64,000 nucleotides of DNA from Mucilaginibacter yixingensis (GCF_041080815.1 NZ_CP160205.1:2604001-2668000), one strand, 5' to 3'; shown: positions 35,644 through 44,408, counted from the first letter of the stretch. Program-made: numbers and translations. The notes: generated by a model not told the origin, from the sequence alone.

Positions 35644-37017
35644 TTATTGAAGAACTCTCAGCAACTGAACAGCAGCGTCCGCGCCACTGTCGATAATTTC
35701 GATAGCTGAGCAAATCCTGGCCAAAAGATTTGTGATGAGGAAAGTAAGCAGAGAACATAAAACGACGGTTTCGAAATAAATCGTACCGCTGAGATAAAAC
35801 AGGATCGCCAGAATGATGACCGTAATCACCATGCCCATTCCGAGCAAATCAGTTAGCAATAAAAACTTCAAGGATCTGATCGCGAAACTGGCCGCGGCAT
35901 TCCTCATAACGGATGCCCGCTGTTGGTGGCGGCTAACGCATTGGTCCAATATCCCTGCATGATGGAGTTGATCAAACCGGCCCAGATCACGTTTGATAGC
36001 CGTTTCGAGGTTTCCCGACATCCGGTTCGTTTCCTGCATTTGATAATGAAAGAACGGTACGCGCCGGTGGTTAAGATAACCAATTACGACTATCCCTGTG
36101 AGAATTACCAGGCCCGCTGCAGGGAGATAAGCCATTGTAATGGCCAACATCAAAATGATCATTGCACCGTCCCCGACAAAAGTAGCGATGAAAACAGAGG
36201 CGGCGTTTTGAACCTTCTGCAAATCAGTCAGGGAATCTTTCACACGCGGCGCAACAGCATTGCTGCCTGCGCCGCGAAAAATTGCACCGAGATAGCGGGT
36301 TAACAACTCCTCATTACATTTAACATTAAAGATCATCAACGTTCGCTGGCGTGCAAAGTTGAGTACGGCTTTAAATATGCCTATAAATGCCAGCAAAATA
36401 ATAAGAACTGCAACAGTGGACGGGTTGAGCATCGCGCTATTTACATTCGTTTTCTGAAAGAACCACGAAAGCGAGATCCCAAAAACGGCTGACACGCCCG
36501 TCAGTAAAGCCATCACGATCAATAAGGGTAATGGTACGCTAACTAAAGAAAAAAAGATGCTCCAATTTGACCGTTTAAAACCGGCCAGGTTCTTGGGTAG
36601 TTCCTCAAAATACAATGCTGCCCTACTCTTCCATGAACGCATCAGGACAGCTTCATCAACGGTGTAAACCTGATTTGCCGGATCGGCAAGCACAAACCGA
36701 CCGCTCTGCATTCCGTAGAAAACCTGATAGTGCCCAGCTCCATCCTCGGGTTCAGTATGAATAATGCATGGGTGTTTCAATGTTCGTAAGTAATCAACCT
36801 CCATCTCTACAGCTCGGGATTTTAATCCATAGTCACCGGCAATGTTCCGCAATTCATTCAGTCCCAGTCCTTCCGCCGATGACATCTCAGTCATTATTTG
36901 ACGGCTTGCATCAACCTCTCCGGCATAATTTAGCACCATAGCCAGGCAGGCCAGTCCGCAGTCGTCTTCACCATGCTGGCGAACAAAAATTCTTTTCAGT
37001 TCTGTTATTAATTTCAT
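35644..37017 (-). CDS. C39 peptidase fused to ABC-transporter membrane domain, no ATPase domain
   Basis: The preferred ATG at 37017 gives 457 residues. An N-terminal C39 peptidase (1-135) has Gln14, Cys20 (HGEDDCGLACLAMVL), His96 (GHYQVFYG) and Asp112 (LADPA), enough to cut double-glycine leaders. Six membrane segments of an exporter domain follow (about 150-445). The protein ends where the nucleotide-binding domain should begin, and no separate ABC ATPase is nearby. It probably processes and exports the peptide at 38417 with an ATPase encoded elsewhere, or it is an incomplete exporter. Confidence 0.88.
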   Translation of the reverse strand: MKLITELKRIFVRQHGEDDCGLACLAMVLNYAGEVDASRQIMTEMSSAEGLGLNELRNIAGDYGLKSRAVEMEVDYLRTLKHPCIIHTEPEDGAGHYQVFYGMQSGRFVLADPANQVYTVDEAVLMRSWKSRAALYFEELPKNLAGFKRSNWSIFFSLVSVPLPLLIVMALLTGVSAVFGISLSWFFQKTNVNSAMLNPSTVAVLIILLAFIGIFKAVLNFARQRTLMIFNVKCNEELLTRYLGAIFRGAGSNAVAPRVKDSLTDLQKVQNAASVFIATFVGDGAMIILMLAITMAYLPAAGLVILTGIVVIGYLNHRRVPFFHYQMQETNRMSGNLETAIKRDLGRFDQLHHAGILDQCVSRHQQRASVMRNAAASFAIRSLKFLLLTDLLGMGMVITVIILAILFYLSGTIYFETVVLCSLLTFLITNLLARICSAIEIIDSGADAAVQLLRVLQ

Positions 37018-37018
37018 A

Positions 37019-37660
37019 TCAGTTTGGAGTTGGGAAAAACATGATGCTTGCAAAACAGACACATATGACCCAAAGAACCAGGACAGGAACATATGTCTTA
37101 AGTACGATCTTCAGGGAGTCATCAAATGTATTTGTACTTATCCGGGAGAGGCCGAAAGCGAGCAGGAACCAGTATGCCAGTTCAAAAAGGTTAACTGTTT
37201 GCAGCGGGTAATACCAAACAGCTGGCAGATCTTCAAAAAAAGACAGCATTGAAAGGACATAGGTTCGATGCCAGTCGAGCAATGTGCCGGTGGGATAGTA
37301 AAAGTAAAACCAGGCGATTTTGGCAGCGGCCCCCGGCAAAAAAACAAACTCAGCAACAACGGAAACCCATATGACCTTTCGGAACTCCACTTTTTGTCCA
37401 AGCGCATAAAGGCCGGTATAGAGCAGGCTCCCTGTTAAGAAGATTTTAACAAAACAATAAATAGTTTCGTACAGGTAGCTCCACCGCTGAACATTTGCGT
37501 ATAAGTTTATATTTTCACTCGCAATCATCGATAACGAGTTCCCGCTCCGTGAATAAAACTCCGGAGTCAGGATCAGGTGATTTGCTACGTAAATCAATGA
37601 ATACGATAAAAGGAGCAATAAACAGAACATTGACAGTACCCGTTTTGTGAAGAAATCCAT
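37019..37660 (-). CDS. Five-helix membrane protein of the peptide-export region
   Basis: The 213-residue protein has about five membrane segments (12-34, 66-88, 96-118, 147-168, 186-208) and no motif I recognise. The stop is 1 bp before the C39 exporter start, so the two are translationally coupled. A role as exporter subunit or producer immunity is suggested only by position. Confidence 0.7.
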   Translation of the reverse strand: MDFFTKRVLSMFCLLLLLSYSLIYVANHLILTPEFYSRSGNSLSMIASENINLYANVQRWSYLYETIYCFVKIFLTGSLLYTGLYALGQKVEFRKVIWVSVVAEFVFLPGAAAKIAWFYFYYPTGTLLDWHRTYVLSMLSFFEDLPAVWYYPLQTVNLFELAYWFLLAFGLSRISTNTFDDSLKIVLKTYVPVLVLWVICVCFASIMFFPTPN

Positions 37661-37799
37661 AGCCCTAAAAATTTTAGGTAAATTTCAGTTAGGTTGGGGA
37701 CAACACCTATCAGGAGTACTTTTAAACTATAAGGCAAACTAATACACTTTCCGGAACTGATTACTTATGATTGGTCGCAAACCCTAAAATCTCTACCCT

Positions 37800-38384
37800 A
37801 TGCCTATGACCTGGACCATTGCGCTGCTGATATTTATCAGTAGCTGCGTTTCATTCTTAAACTCGGTATACTTCGGGAAGCTGCTGTTACATCCAGTCAG
37901 CATTTTTCGCTCAAACGAATATTACCGGCTTTTCACTGCTGACTTTGTGCATAATGACATGGTGCACCTCGTGCTCAATGAGGCCATGCTTATTTTAGTA
38001 TGTGGGAAGTTGGAAAAGCTACTAAGAGCAACCTATGAGTATGGTAGTTTAAAGTTCCTGGTAGTTTACCTGGCAAGCATGCTATTCGGTACGGTAGCAG
38101 TGACGATCATCCACCGCAGTGATTTTGATTTTTCCGGTGCCGGTGCCTCTGGGAGCATCCTTGGTTGTATGTTTTGCTACACTATCCTGAAACCAGAAGT
38201 AACAGCTTTGTACCTCCCCCTTATCGGGGCGATTCCGAACAAATGCGATGCACTGATCTATATCTTAGGTTTAATCGTTTATAAATTAAGAGGGAAGAAT
38301 TCAATGATTAATCATGAACTACATTTCTTCGGTGCATTAGGTGGCATTTTGGTGACGTTCGTTCTTTTTCCTGGGGTTATATAA
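37800..38384 (+). CDS. Rhomboid intramembrane serine protease
   Basis: The 194-residue protein has about six membrane helices. The rhomboid features are HLVLN (His56, Asn60), GASG with the catalytic Ser117, and HFFGALGG with the catalytic His175. It should cut membrane-spanning substrates inside the bilayer. It lies between the exporter operon and the precursor peptide, converges on the peptide gene and shares its terminator. Involvement in peptide maturation is inference. Confidence 0.85.
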   Translation: MPMTWTIALLIFISSCVSFLNSVYFGKLLLHPVSIFRSNEYYRLFTADFVHNDMVHLVLNEAMLILVCGKLEKLLRATYEYGSLKFLVVYLASMLFGTVAVTIIHRSDFDFSGAGASGSILGCMFCYTILKPEVTALYLPLIGAIPNKCDALIYILGLIVYKLRGKNSMINHELHFFGALGGILVTFVLFPGVI

Positions 38385-38416
38385 AAGATTGAGCCGGTTT
38401 GCCCGGCTCAGTCTTT
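38384..38416. terminator. Bidirectional terminator between rhomboid and precursor peptide
   Basis: AAAGATTGAGCCGG (38384-38397) pairs over 14 bp, with one G-U, with CCGGCTCAGTCTTT (38403-38416) around a 5-nt loop. T runs follow on both strands. The stem touches both stop codons. Confidence 0.92.
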
Positions 38417-38596
38417 TTACCACCAGCCTAAGCAAGATGGACCGGTAGCTGCTGCGACTGCACCAATCACTGCCCCGGCACCTCCGAACAAGCCCCCTAG
38501 CGATGCTGACATGGCTACATTGTAACCACAGTCTTCCATGCTTACCTTCAGCCCTCCTTTAATTTCTTCGGCTTCTTTTTCTGATAGATCTTTCAT
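38417..38596 (-). CDS. Double-glycine leader bacteriocin-like precursor peptide
   Basis: The ATG at 38596 gives 59 residues. The leader MKDLSEKEAEEIKGG is a classic GG leader for C39 peptidases. The 44-residue core starts LKVSMEDCGYNV and has two Cys, a glycine-rich GxxxG-like helix (GGLFGGAGAVIGA) and a GPSCLGWW end, as in class II bacteriocins. The frame extends 10 codons further upstream, but the leader starts naturally at this Met. The C39 exporter lies 1.4 kb away on the same strand. Activity is inferred only. Confidence 0.85.
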   Translation of the reverse strand: MKDLSEKEAEEIKGGLKVSMEDCGYNVAMSASLGGLFGGAGAVIGAVAAATGPSCLGWW

Positions 38597-38693
38597 TTTA
38601 TAAAGAGAAATAAGGGTTCTTCCCAACAGCGGGAATTGCGATAAAACTCCGTTCTATTAGCCTCGGAAGCTAAAAGCCTTACTTTTAAATTAT

Positions 38694-38701
38694 TATTTTT
38701 G
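38694..38701 (+). promoter_or_regulatory. Likely -7 element of the XRE gene
   Basis: TATTTTTG matches TAnnTTTG and lies 16 bp before the ATG at 38718. No clear TTG is seen at the expected distance. Confidence 0.4.
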
Positions 38702-38717
38702 CTTATAACATACACCT

Positions 38718-39071
38718 ATGAATACCATGGATACTATAGGAGAAAAGATCCGGATCCAGCGACTGATCAAAAACTATAGCCAGGAGTATATGGCTTTTAT
38801 GCTCGAGATCTCACAGCCTGCCTATTCCAATATTGAAAGCGGAAAAACAGAGATTACCCTCAACCGGATCTACGAGATCGCAGAGGTCCTGGAGATCTCC
38901 GCCTATCTTTTAATGCCCAAGCCGAAATACGGAACAGGTATCAACCTGCATACCTTTTATCACACCCTTAAAAAGCTCGGCAGCCTTTTATCGAAACCAT
39001 CACAGGAAAAGAAAATGGCAGCAATCCAGCAGGGAATTGTCTACAGGGACATATCAAAGAACCTGGACTAA
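38718..39071 (+). CDS. XRE-family HTH regulator
   Basis: The 117-residue protein has a Cro/CI HTH at about 8-62 (IRIQRLIKNYSQEYMAFMLEISQPAYSNIESGKTEITLNR split by the turn at MAFMLEISQPAY) and a short C-terminal helical tail. It is divergent from the precursor peptide and could regulate it. Autoregulation is usual for the family but no operator is identified. Confidence 0.88.
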   Translation: MNTMDTIGEKIRIQRLIKNYSQEYMAFMLEISQPAYSNIESGKTEITLNRIYEIAEVLEISAYLLMPKPKYGTGINLHTFYHTLKKLGSLLSKPSQEKKMAAIQQGIVYRDISKNLD

Positions 39072-39105
39072 TAAATTACAATCGCTTTTTATAGGCTGTT
39101 GATCT

Positions 39106-39348
39106 TTGTTTGGCCAACTTTATCTTAAACCCTATGATAAAGTGGATTACAGATCATACGAACAGCGCTTAGCTTATATCTTAGAGCTATTGGAGAAAGG
39201 CCGCTTCGGATCGCTGGATGCCGCGGCCATCCGTTTTTGTGTCAGTACACGGACGGTCAAACGTATGCTCAATCACCTTCGGGAAAATGGGCATCAAATC
39301 GTCTATGACCGTTCAGCAAACAAATATTTTTTAAAAAAAGATGAGTGA
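39106..39348 (+). CDS. Small HTH_11-type DNA-binding protein
   Basis: The 80-residue frame begins with TTG; no in-frame ATG precedes the HTH, and a GTG at 39142 is a possible start. Residues 18-75 form a winged-helix-like unit (RLAYILELLEKGRFGS, then CVSTRTVKRMLNHLRENG, then IVYDRSANKYFLK). The stop overlaps the GTG start of the lanthionine-synthetase-like gene. It may regulate that operon. The start is uncertain. Confidence 0.75.
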   Translation: MFGQLYLKPYDKVDYRSYEQRLAYILELLEKGRFGSLDAAAIRFCVSTRTVKRMLNHLRENGHQIVYDRSANKYFLKKDE

Positions 39349-40793
39349 CGTTTTATGTCTTTCACCCTGACGAGTTTTGCTCTCACCAAAACCGAACGAT
39401 CATGGAGAAAGCATTCTATATTCACCTGCAAAACTATGCGCCGCTGCTGAAAGCCGAGCGTATACCCTACAAAGAAGACGATAAATGCCTGACAAGTGGC
39501 CTGTTGTCGCCAACAAAAGGCTTTATGATTTTCATCAGCTGTAAAACCCTACAGACGCCTGACCTATTACGTACCGTTCTTCCTTATTTAAAGAAAACCG
39601 CCCTACCCTTCCGGCTGATCAAAAACCAATCGCAGCAATACCGACTTAATTCAGGTGTTTTTGGTGAGGAAGAATGCGGGAAGGTTATTTCCATCTACTT
39701 GCAAGACGCTGAACTGCTACAAAGCATTACTAGTGAGCTCATCGTTATAACGCAACTCTTCAAAGGCCCGGTAGTCTCACAGGCCCAGCAACTCGCTGAC
39801 GTTCTTTATCTACAACAGGTGAACCTGCAAGACGATCAGGTGCTTCTTACCAGACCGAAACCCGACGAACTGCCGATACCCATTCCTAAACAATATCTCA
39901 GAAAAGCCAAATCAAATTCGATACTCGGCGGTGGTTACCTTCCCGTTCAAACCCTTCGTAAGTCCCCAAAAGGCGACGTGATCAAGGCGATCAATTTAAA
40001 AGGATTTGCTTTTAATTGGTGCCTGATCAAACAAGGTAAGCCGGTAGCACTTGACGACCATTTCGACCGGGATATGAAAGATCGGTTACTATGGCAACGG
40101 GAGATCATTCAGCGCGTGCAGGCTAACGTCCATACGCCACAATATATCGACTACTTCGAGCGAAATGGCGCATGTTACCTGATCACTGAATTTGCTGAAG
40201 GGCTTTCGTTCGGTCAGGCCATCCGTGATATACTTAACGGAACAGAATGGTCTGGGCTCAATATTCAAAACCGAAGCCAGATCCTCATCTGGTATTTGCA
40301 GGCAATCGGTCTTGTTGACAAAATACATCAGCATGGTCTTATCCATCGTGACATTACCGACAGCAACTTTATCATCCTGAAGAATGGCGAGTTATGTATC
40401 ATCGATTTTGAGCTCACCTACTCATTAACCGAGCAACTACCCAACCCGCCTTTTCTACTGGGCACGTTTGGCTATGCAGCGCCGGAGCAACTGGAATATG
40501 CAGTTCCTGATCAGAAAGAAGACATCTATTCACTCGGCGCATTGCTATGTTTTGCTCTTACCGGCTGCCCACCGCGAGAATTCCTTGACACAACCCTACA
40601 GATCACCAAAGCCAAATTGCTTCGTCTAACCCAGTCGCCATTACTGACGGCTACCGTGATCCATTGTCTGGCTCCACAGCGTAAAGAGCGTCCTGCGTTA
40701 GCCACTATCCAGTTAAACATTCACCAAGCACTACAAGCATTAACCTATGAAAACCCAGCAACAAAACCCCAAACCGAATCCCTGGCTTATTGA
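39345..40793 (+). CDS. LanKC-like lyase-kinase protein lacking a cyclase domain
   Basis: The 482-residue protein resembles the first two parts of class III/IV lanthionine synthetases. An N-terminal lyase-like region (about 50-160) has GFMIFISCKTLQTPDLL and LKKTALPFRLIKN. A kinase domain (about 215-460) has GFAFNWCLIKQG, MKDRLLWQREI, HRDITDSN (His334, Asp336, Asn341) and DFE (Asp354) in place of DFG. No LanC-type zinc cyclase follows, and none is nearby. It starts with GTG overlapping the HTH stop. It could phosphorylate and eliminate Ser/Thr in a peptide, or act as a plain kinase. Confidence 0.8.
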   Translation: MTFYVFHPDEFCSHQNRTIMEKAFYIHLQNYAPLLKAERIPYKEDDKCLTSGLLSPTKGFMIFISCKTLQTPDLLRTVLPYLKKTALPFRLIKNQSQQYRLNSGVFGEEECGKVISIYLQDAELLQSITSELIVITQLFKGPVVSQAQQLADVLYLQQVNLQDDQVLLTRPKPDELPIPIPKQYLRKAKSNSILGGGYLPVQTLRKSPKGDVIKAINLKGFAFNWCLIKQGKPVALDDHFDRDMKDRLLWQREIIQRVQANVHTPQYIDYFERNGACYLITEFAEGLSFGQAIRDILNGTEWSGLNIQNRSQILIWYLQAIGLVDKIHQHGLIHRDITDSNFIILKNGELCIIDFELTYSLTEQLPNPPFLLGTFGYAAPEQLEYAVPDQKEDIYSLGALLCFALTGCPPREFLDTTLQITKAKLLRLTQSPLLTATVIHCLAPQRKERPALATIQLNIHQALQALTYENPATKPQTESLAY

Positions 40794-41193
40794 AACAACC
40801 GCCTGGCTGCTGGCCTTATTGTTCATTTTTACGGCGGCCAGCAAGTTGATGGATATGCATCACTTTATTCAGCAGATCGACAATCAGCCATTCGATAACC
40901 ACTTTACACCATTCTTGGTCATTGGCCTTCCGGTAGCAGAACTAGCGACAGCCCTGCTACTTTTCATACCCAAGGTTAGAACGACCGGGCTTTGGCTCTC
41001 AGCTATCATGATGACCACCTTTACCGTATATGTGGCACTCGTCACCTTTCATTTCTTCGACCGGGTACCCTGTGCTTGTGCCGGCGTATTCAACCGGATG
41101 AGCTGGACCCAACACTTGATCTTTAATATCGTCTTTACCGCAATTGCCATCTATGGCATCCTGCTTCAAAAACAAACACCTGAAAGTAATTAA
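40747..41193 (+). CDS. MauE/DoxX-family redox membrane protein
   Basis: The 148-residue protein has four membrane helices and a CAC motif (VPCACAG near 112-118) followed by FNRMSWTQHLIFN. MauE-like proteins act with thioredoxin-like partners in disulfide handling at the membrane. It overlaps the LanKC-like gene by 47 bp and belongs to its operon. In this neighbourhood it could help form the disulfides expected in small secreted peptides with two Cys. Confidence 0.82.
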   Translation: MKTQQQNPKPNPWLIETTAWLLALLFIFTAASKLMDMHHFIQQIDNQPFDNHFTPFLVIGLPVAELATALLLFIPKVRTTGLWLSAIMMTTFTVYVALVTFHFFDRVPCACAGVFNRMSWTQHLIFNIVFTAIAIYGILLQKQTPESN

Positions 41194-41270
41194 AGATATT
41201 CTATGCGCAATGAATCAGGACAAGCCGAAAACCTGTAACAGAGTAGGCATTACCTTAACATCTTATTTTT

Positions 41271-41579
41271 ATGTTCAACAACAAAAAAAGCTTTCTTCAA
41301 AAAGCAAGGATCGCGATGGTAGCCATCGTGACCATTCTGGGCCTGAGCGGTGCTCACGCCATGGCGCCTGCACATCACCAGGATGCTGTTAGCTGGGGGG
41401 TCGTAGGCACTCAAGGAAACGATTACATCGTGACCGCGGTTACTGCAAATTCATTCTGTTCATCTTCGGATGCTATCTGTAAAGTACAGTCTGAAGCCAT
41501 GCCTGATCAACAAACCGGCAGATTGTCAAAAGATCTAGCCACGCCGGATCCGAATGCAGAAGGCACCTTCCACAAGTAA
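41271..41579 (+). CDS. Small exported protein, DUF6520-like
   Basis: The 102-residue protein has a signal peptide (about 1-30, ending LGLSGAHA) and a short mature part with Cys in SFCSSSDAICKV and a proline/asparagine-rich tail. It resembles small DUF6520 proteins often found beside MauE-like genes in Bacteroidota; the match is from memory and moderate. It might be the secreted product or substrate of the upstream operon. A terminator follows. Confidence 0.65.
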   Translation: MFNNKKSFLQKARIAMVAIVTILGLSGAHAMAPAHHQDAVSWGVVGTQGNDYIVTAVTANSFCSSSDAICKVQSEAMPDQQTGRLSKDLATPDPNAEGTFHK

Positions 41580-41597
41580 TCTTCCTCCCTCAAATGA

Positions 41598-41631
41598 AAA
41601 AGCCGCCTCGATATGGAGGCGGCTTTTGGAC
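41598..41631 (+). terminator. Terminator ending the LanKC-like operon
   Basis: AAAAGCCGCCTC (41598-41609) pairs with GAGGCGGCTTTT (41616-41627) around GATATG. The stem stands 18 bp after the stop at 41579. Confidence 0.9.
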
Positions 41632-41866
41632 TAGACTTTTATGCCGGCTACACGTGCTCGTTTAAAAGCTCTTATTTATTCAATAGAGTGATTTGGTTTT
41701 CTCAAAACGATCAGCCTTCGGAAGGCTTCTTTTGCTAAAAACAATCTACAAATACCTAGATCAACAACATTTGGCAAATGTGTTTAAAATTTGTAATATT
41801 ACTAAATTACTTTACAGAGAGAAGAAAGATAACTTTCTGTTATTTACAAACCTAAGCCTACCATAA

Positions 41867-42844
41867 ATGAAAAATATATTGATAACAGGAGGCGCGGGCT
41901 TTATTGGAAGCCAATTGACCTCTTTCTTGTTGTCTGATACCGAATACAATGTTTTCGTTATAGATAATTTCGACCCTTTCTACCCAAAAGAAATCAAAGA
42001 AAAAAACATTTCATCTTTTCTAACAAATGCTTTTTATACATTTATCAATGGTGATATACGTAACTATGAAGTACTGAATAGCTTACCTCAGATTGACATT
42101 ATTGTACACTTAGCAGCAAAAGCAGGGGTTAGAGCTAGTATCAATAACCCTATAGACTACCAGGATGTAAATGTGGCGGGCACATTAAATCTATTGGAAT
42201 ATGCTCGCAAACAAAATATCACTCAATTCGTCTTTGCGTCCTCAAGCAGTGTTTATGGGTTAAACCCTGACAGCCCTTGGAAAGAAAATGCAGAGCTTTT
42301 ACCTATAAGCCCTTATGCTTGGTCAAAAATCTCCAATGAGATGCTTGGGCGAGTCTATTCACAACTATATAATATTCGTTTTATTGCACTTCGATTTTTT
42401 ACAGTTTATGGTCCATCCCAAAGACCTGATTTAGCAATAAATAAATTCTTCAGAAATATAAGAGACGATCAACCTATTCCCGTTTATGGATCCGGTGAAT
42501 CAATTCGAGATTACACTCATGTTTCAGATGTAGTTGATGGAATCACAAAAGCAATGTTATATGATTCATCCAATTTTGAAATATTTAATATTGGATGCGG
42601 TAATCCAATAACCCTTAACCATTTAATTCAAAAAATCGAAACGCTTTGTGATAGAAAAGCGAAGATAGTAAACTATCCCGTTCAACAAGGAGACGTACCG
42701 GTTACATATGCTGATGTTGGCAAGGCAAATAAGCTTCTTGGATATTCCTCCAAAATATCCATTGAATTTGGTTTAAAAGAATATAGCGAGTGGTTTTTCC
42801 AAAACGAGATCAGTCCTTTAAAACTGACTGATTCAAAGTTGTAG
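41867..42844 (+). CDS. NAD-dependent sugar epimerase/dehydratase (UDP-glucuronate epimerase-like)
   Basis: The 325-residue extended SDR has NAD motif GGAGFIGSQL (residues 8-17), HLAAKAGVRAS as in UDP-glucuronate/galacturonate 4-epimerases, ASSSSVYG, and the YAWSK catalytic Tyr/Lys. It should interconvert a nucleotide sugar. The codon use is AT-rich compared with the genes to the left. A gene of unknown function and a glycosyltransferase-like gene follow in the same direction. Confidence 0.85.
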   Translation: MKNILITGGAGFIGSQLTSFLLSDTEYNVFVIDNFDPFYPKEIKEKNISSFLTNAFYTFINGDIRNYEVLNSLPQIDIIVHLAAKAGVRASINNPIDYQDVNVAGTLNLLEYARKQNITQFVFASSSSVYGLNPDSPWKENAELLPISPYAWSKISNEMLGRVYSQLYNIRFIALRFFTVYGPSQRPDLAINKFFRNIRDDQPIPVYGSGESIRDYTHVSDVVDGITKAMLYDSSNFEIFNIGCGNPITLNHLIQKIETLCDRKAKIVNYPVQQGDVPVTYADVGKANKLLGYSSKISIEFGLKEYSEWFFQNEISPLKLTDSKL

Positions 42845-42881
42845 CCGTCAATGTAGTTTGAATTAAATACGGATTGTAGAT

Positions 42882-43631
42882 ATGGATATTTTGCAAAACA
42901 TGAATAATCATGTCCCTAATTGTGTTAACATAGTTTGCGAAGGGAACATATCTCATTGGCATATAGTTTTTAAACAGATACATTTATTTCTAGACCAGGT
43001 CGATAACAGTGCTATTTTTCACATCGAATTAAATCATTCGACTGACGAATTTGTTTCCTTAAAGTTTTACCCAAAAAGTGATTTAGAATTAGATGATTTT
43101 TATTTGATTTGGAAAAAAAAAGTACCACAACTAGATACCCAATGTTTTACTTACAACATTTCACAAATATCGACAACTCCCTCTCCCTGCAAGACCTCCA
43201 AATTTTCTGTATCTTACGTATTGAGCGTTTTTATAGTATCAGAACTGAGACATTCAGAAACAACAATTGACTCAATACTATTAATTGGATTAAAACTTGT
43301 ATTAGGATTTAAATCAGTTTTGCCCGATAACTTGAAGAAAGACTTAGTTAGCTCGCAAATAGAATTTAGGATTCCCAATGTCTTCCTAGAGCAAGTGTTA
43401 ACCCAAAACCAATCTATTATTACCGAGATAATTTCCTCACTCCACTTTCCACAATTGCATTTAAAATCATGGATAGAAGCCTGTTGTTACGCATTATCAA
43501 AAGAAACTGCTGATTACTTTAATTTAAAAACGACGGCACATAGAATACTTTATCTAATAAATATTCAACTAGGGCTTGATGAAGCACTATCTACAATTAT
43601 AAACTATGCATTCTTAAACGTCCTTATATAA
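42882..43631 (+). CDS. Unrecognised protein between epimerase and glycosyltransferase
   Basis: The 249-residue protein has no membrane segment and no motif I recognise. The N-terminal half is beta-rich, with a central serine/threonine/proline linker (ISTTPSPCKTSK), and the C-terminal half is helical with a LQL-type hydrophobic pattern. The stop abuts the next start directly. Position suggests a role in the same sugar or peptide-tailoring pathway. A distant likeness to lantibiotic-dehydratase C-terminal domains crossed my mind but is not supportable by eye. Confidence 0.6.
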   Translation: MDILQNMNNHVPNCVNIVCEGNISHWHIVFKQIHLFLDQVDNSAIFHIELNHSTDEFVSLKFYPKSDLELDDFYLIWKKKVPQLDTQCFTYNISQISTTPSPCKTSKFSVSYVLSVFIVSELRHSETTIDSILLIGLKLVLGFKSVLPDNLKKDLVSSQIEFRIPNVFLEQVLTQNQSIITEIISSLHFPQLHLKSWIEACCYALSKETADYFNLKTTAHRILYLINIQLGLDEALSTIINYAFLNVLI

Positions 43632-44165
43632 ATGAGTAAACAAGCTGTCTTACTTTTAACGCAACTCCACGATGGCAAAGTATTAAAAGCTTACAACAAT
43701 CTTTCCGTCGCGTCTAGTCATTTTGCAGAGTCTTACATTCTGTATCATAAAAGGTCTACACTTCCTTATGAATTCAGTGAACTAAGACTCCACACTTTTA
43801 CAGATTCAATTTTAAACGATTTAGGATGCACCCCACTGGCTCCTAAAATTGTACCGGGCAGTTGCCATTTTCCACTCTATGATTTCTTTTTAGCCTGTCC
43901 AGAATATGATTACTATTGGCTTATAGAGGATGATGTCCATTTTGAAGGCGATTGGCGTTTTTTCTTTGAGGAATGTAGCCAGCATTACTTAGAGGTAGAC
44001 TTCCTTGCCTCACATATTTATCTATATGACCAGCAACCTCTTTGGCGATGGTGGGATTCGCTATGTCACCCTAACAAGTTTATTCCTTTTGATTTAAGAC
44101 TGCGTTCCTTTAATCCGATCTATCGAATTTCTAAAAGTGCACGCCCAAAGAAGGATGAGCCCTAA
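43632..44165 (+). CDS. Glycosyltransferase-like protein, probably truncated
   Basis: The 177-residue product has a GT-A-like motif YYWLIEDDVHFEGDWRFFF, with an acidic EDD metal site near residues 98-101, and an aromatic-rich acceptor segment (PLWRWWDSLCHP). The sequence breaks off at IYRISKSARPKKDEP, where a conserved acceptor helix would be expected. The protein is probably truncated. It starts immediately after the preceding stop. Confidence 0.6.
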   Translation: MSKQAVLLLTQLHDGKVLKAYNNLSVASSHFAESYILYHKRSTLPYEFSELRLHTFTDSILNDLGCTPLAPKIVPGSCHFPLYDFFLACPEYDYYWLIEDDVHFEGDWRFFFEECSQHYLEVDFLASHIYLYDQQPLWRWWDSLCHPNKFIPFDLRLRSFNPIYRISKSARPKKDEP

Positions 44166-44340
44166 AGCAAAATAAAATTGTCGCTTTGATCTTTTAGGTT
44201 TTGATGATACATCTGAATCGGACAGATGAGGGACATGAGAATTCCCTTGATCAATTGGGTTTGACATAGTTTAACTAATAATTGGCTATCTAATATTACA
44301 AAATATGCCGAAATAATTATTCATTCTCAGTCAAATATAC

Positions 44341-44370
44341 AAAGTGGTGGAATATACCCCACCACTTTTG
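44341..44370 (+). terminator. Terminator after the glycosyltransferase-like gene
   Basis: AAAGTGGTGG (44341-44350) pairs with CCACCACTTT (44359-44368) around AATATACC. It stands 175 bp after the stop and 40 bp before the XRE start. Confidence 0.8.
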
Positions 44371-44408
44371 AATTAAAAAACAACAATTTTCGCTTTACTA
44401 TAAATCAA

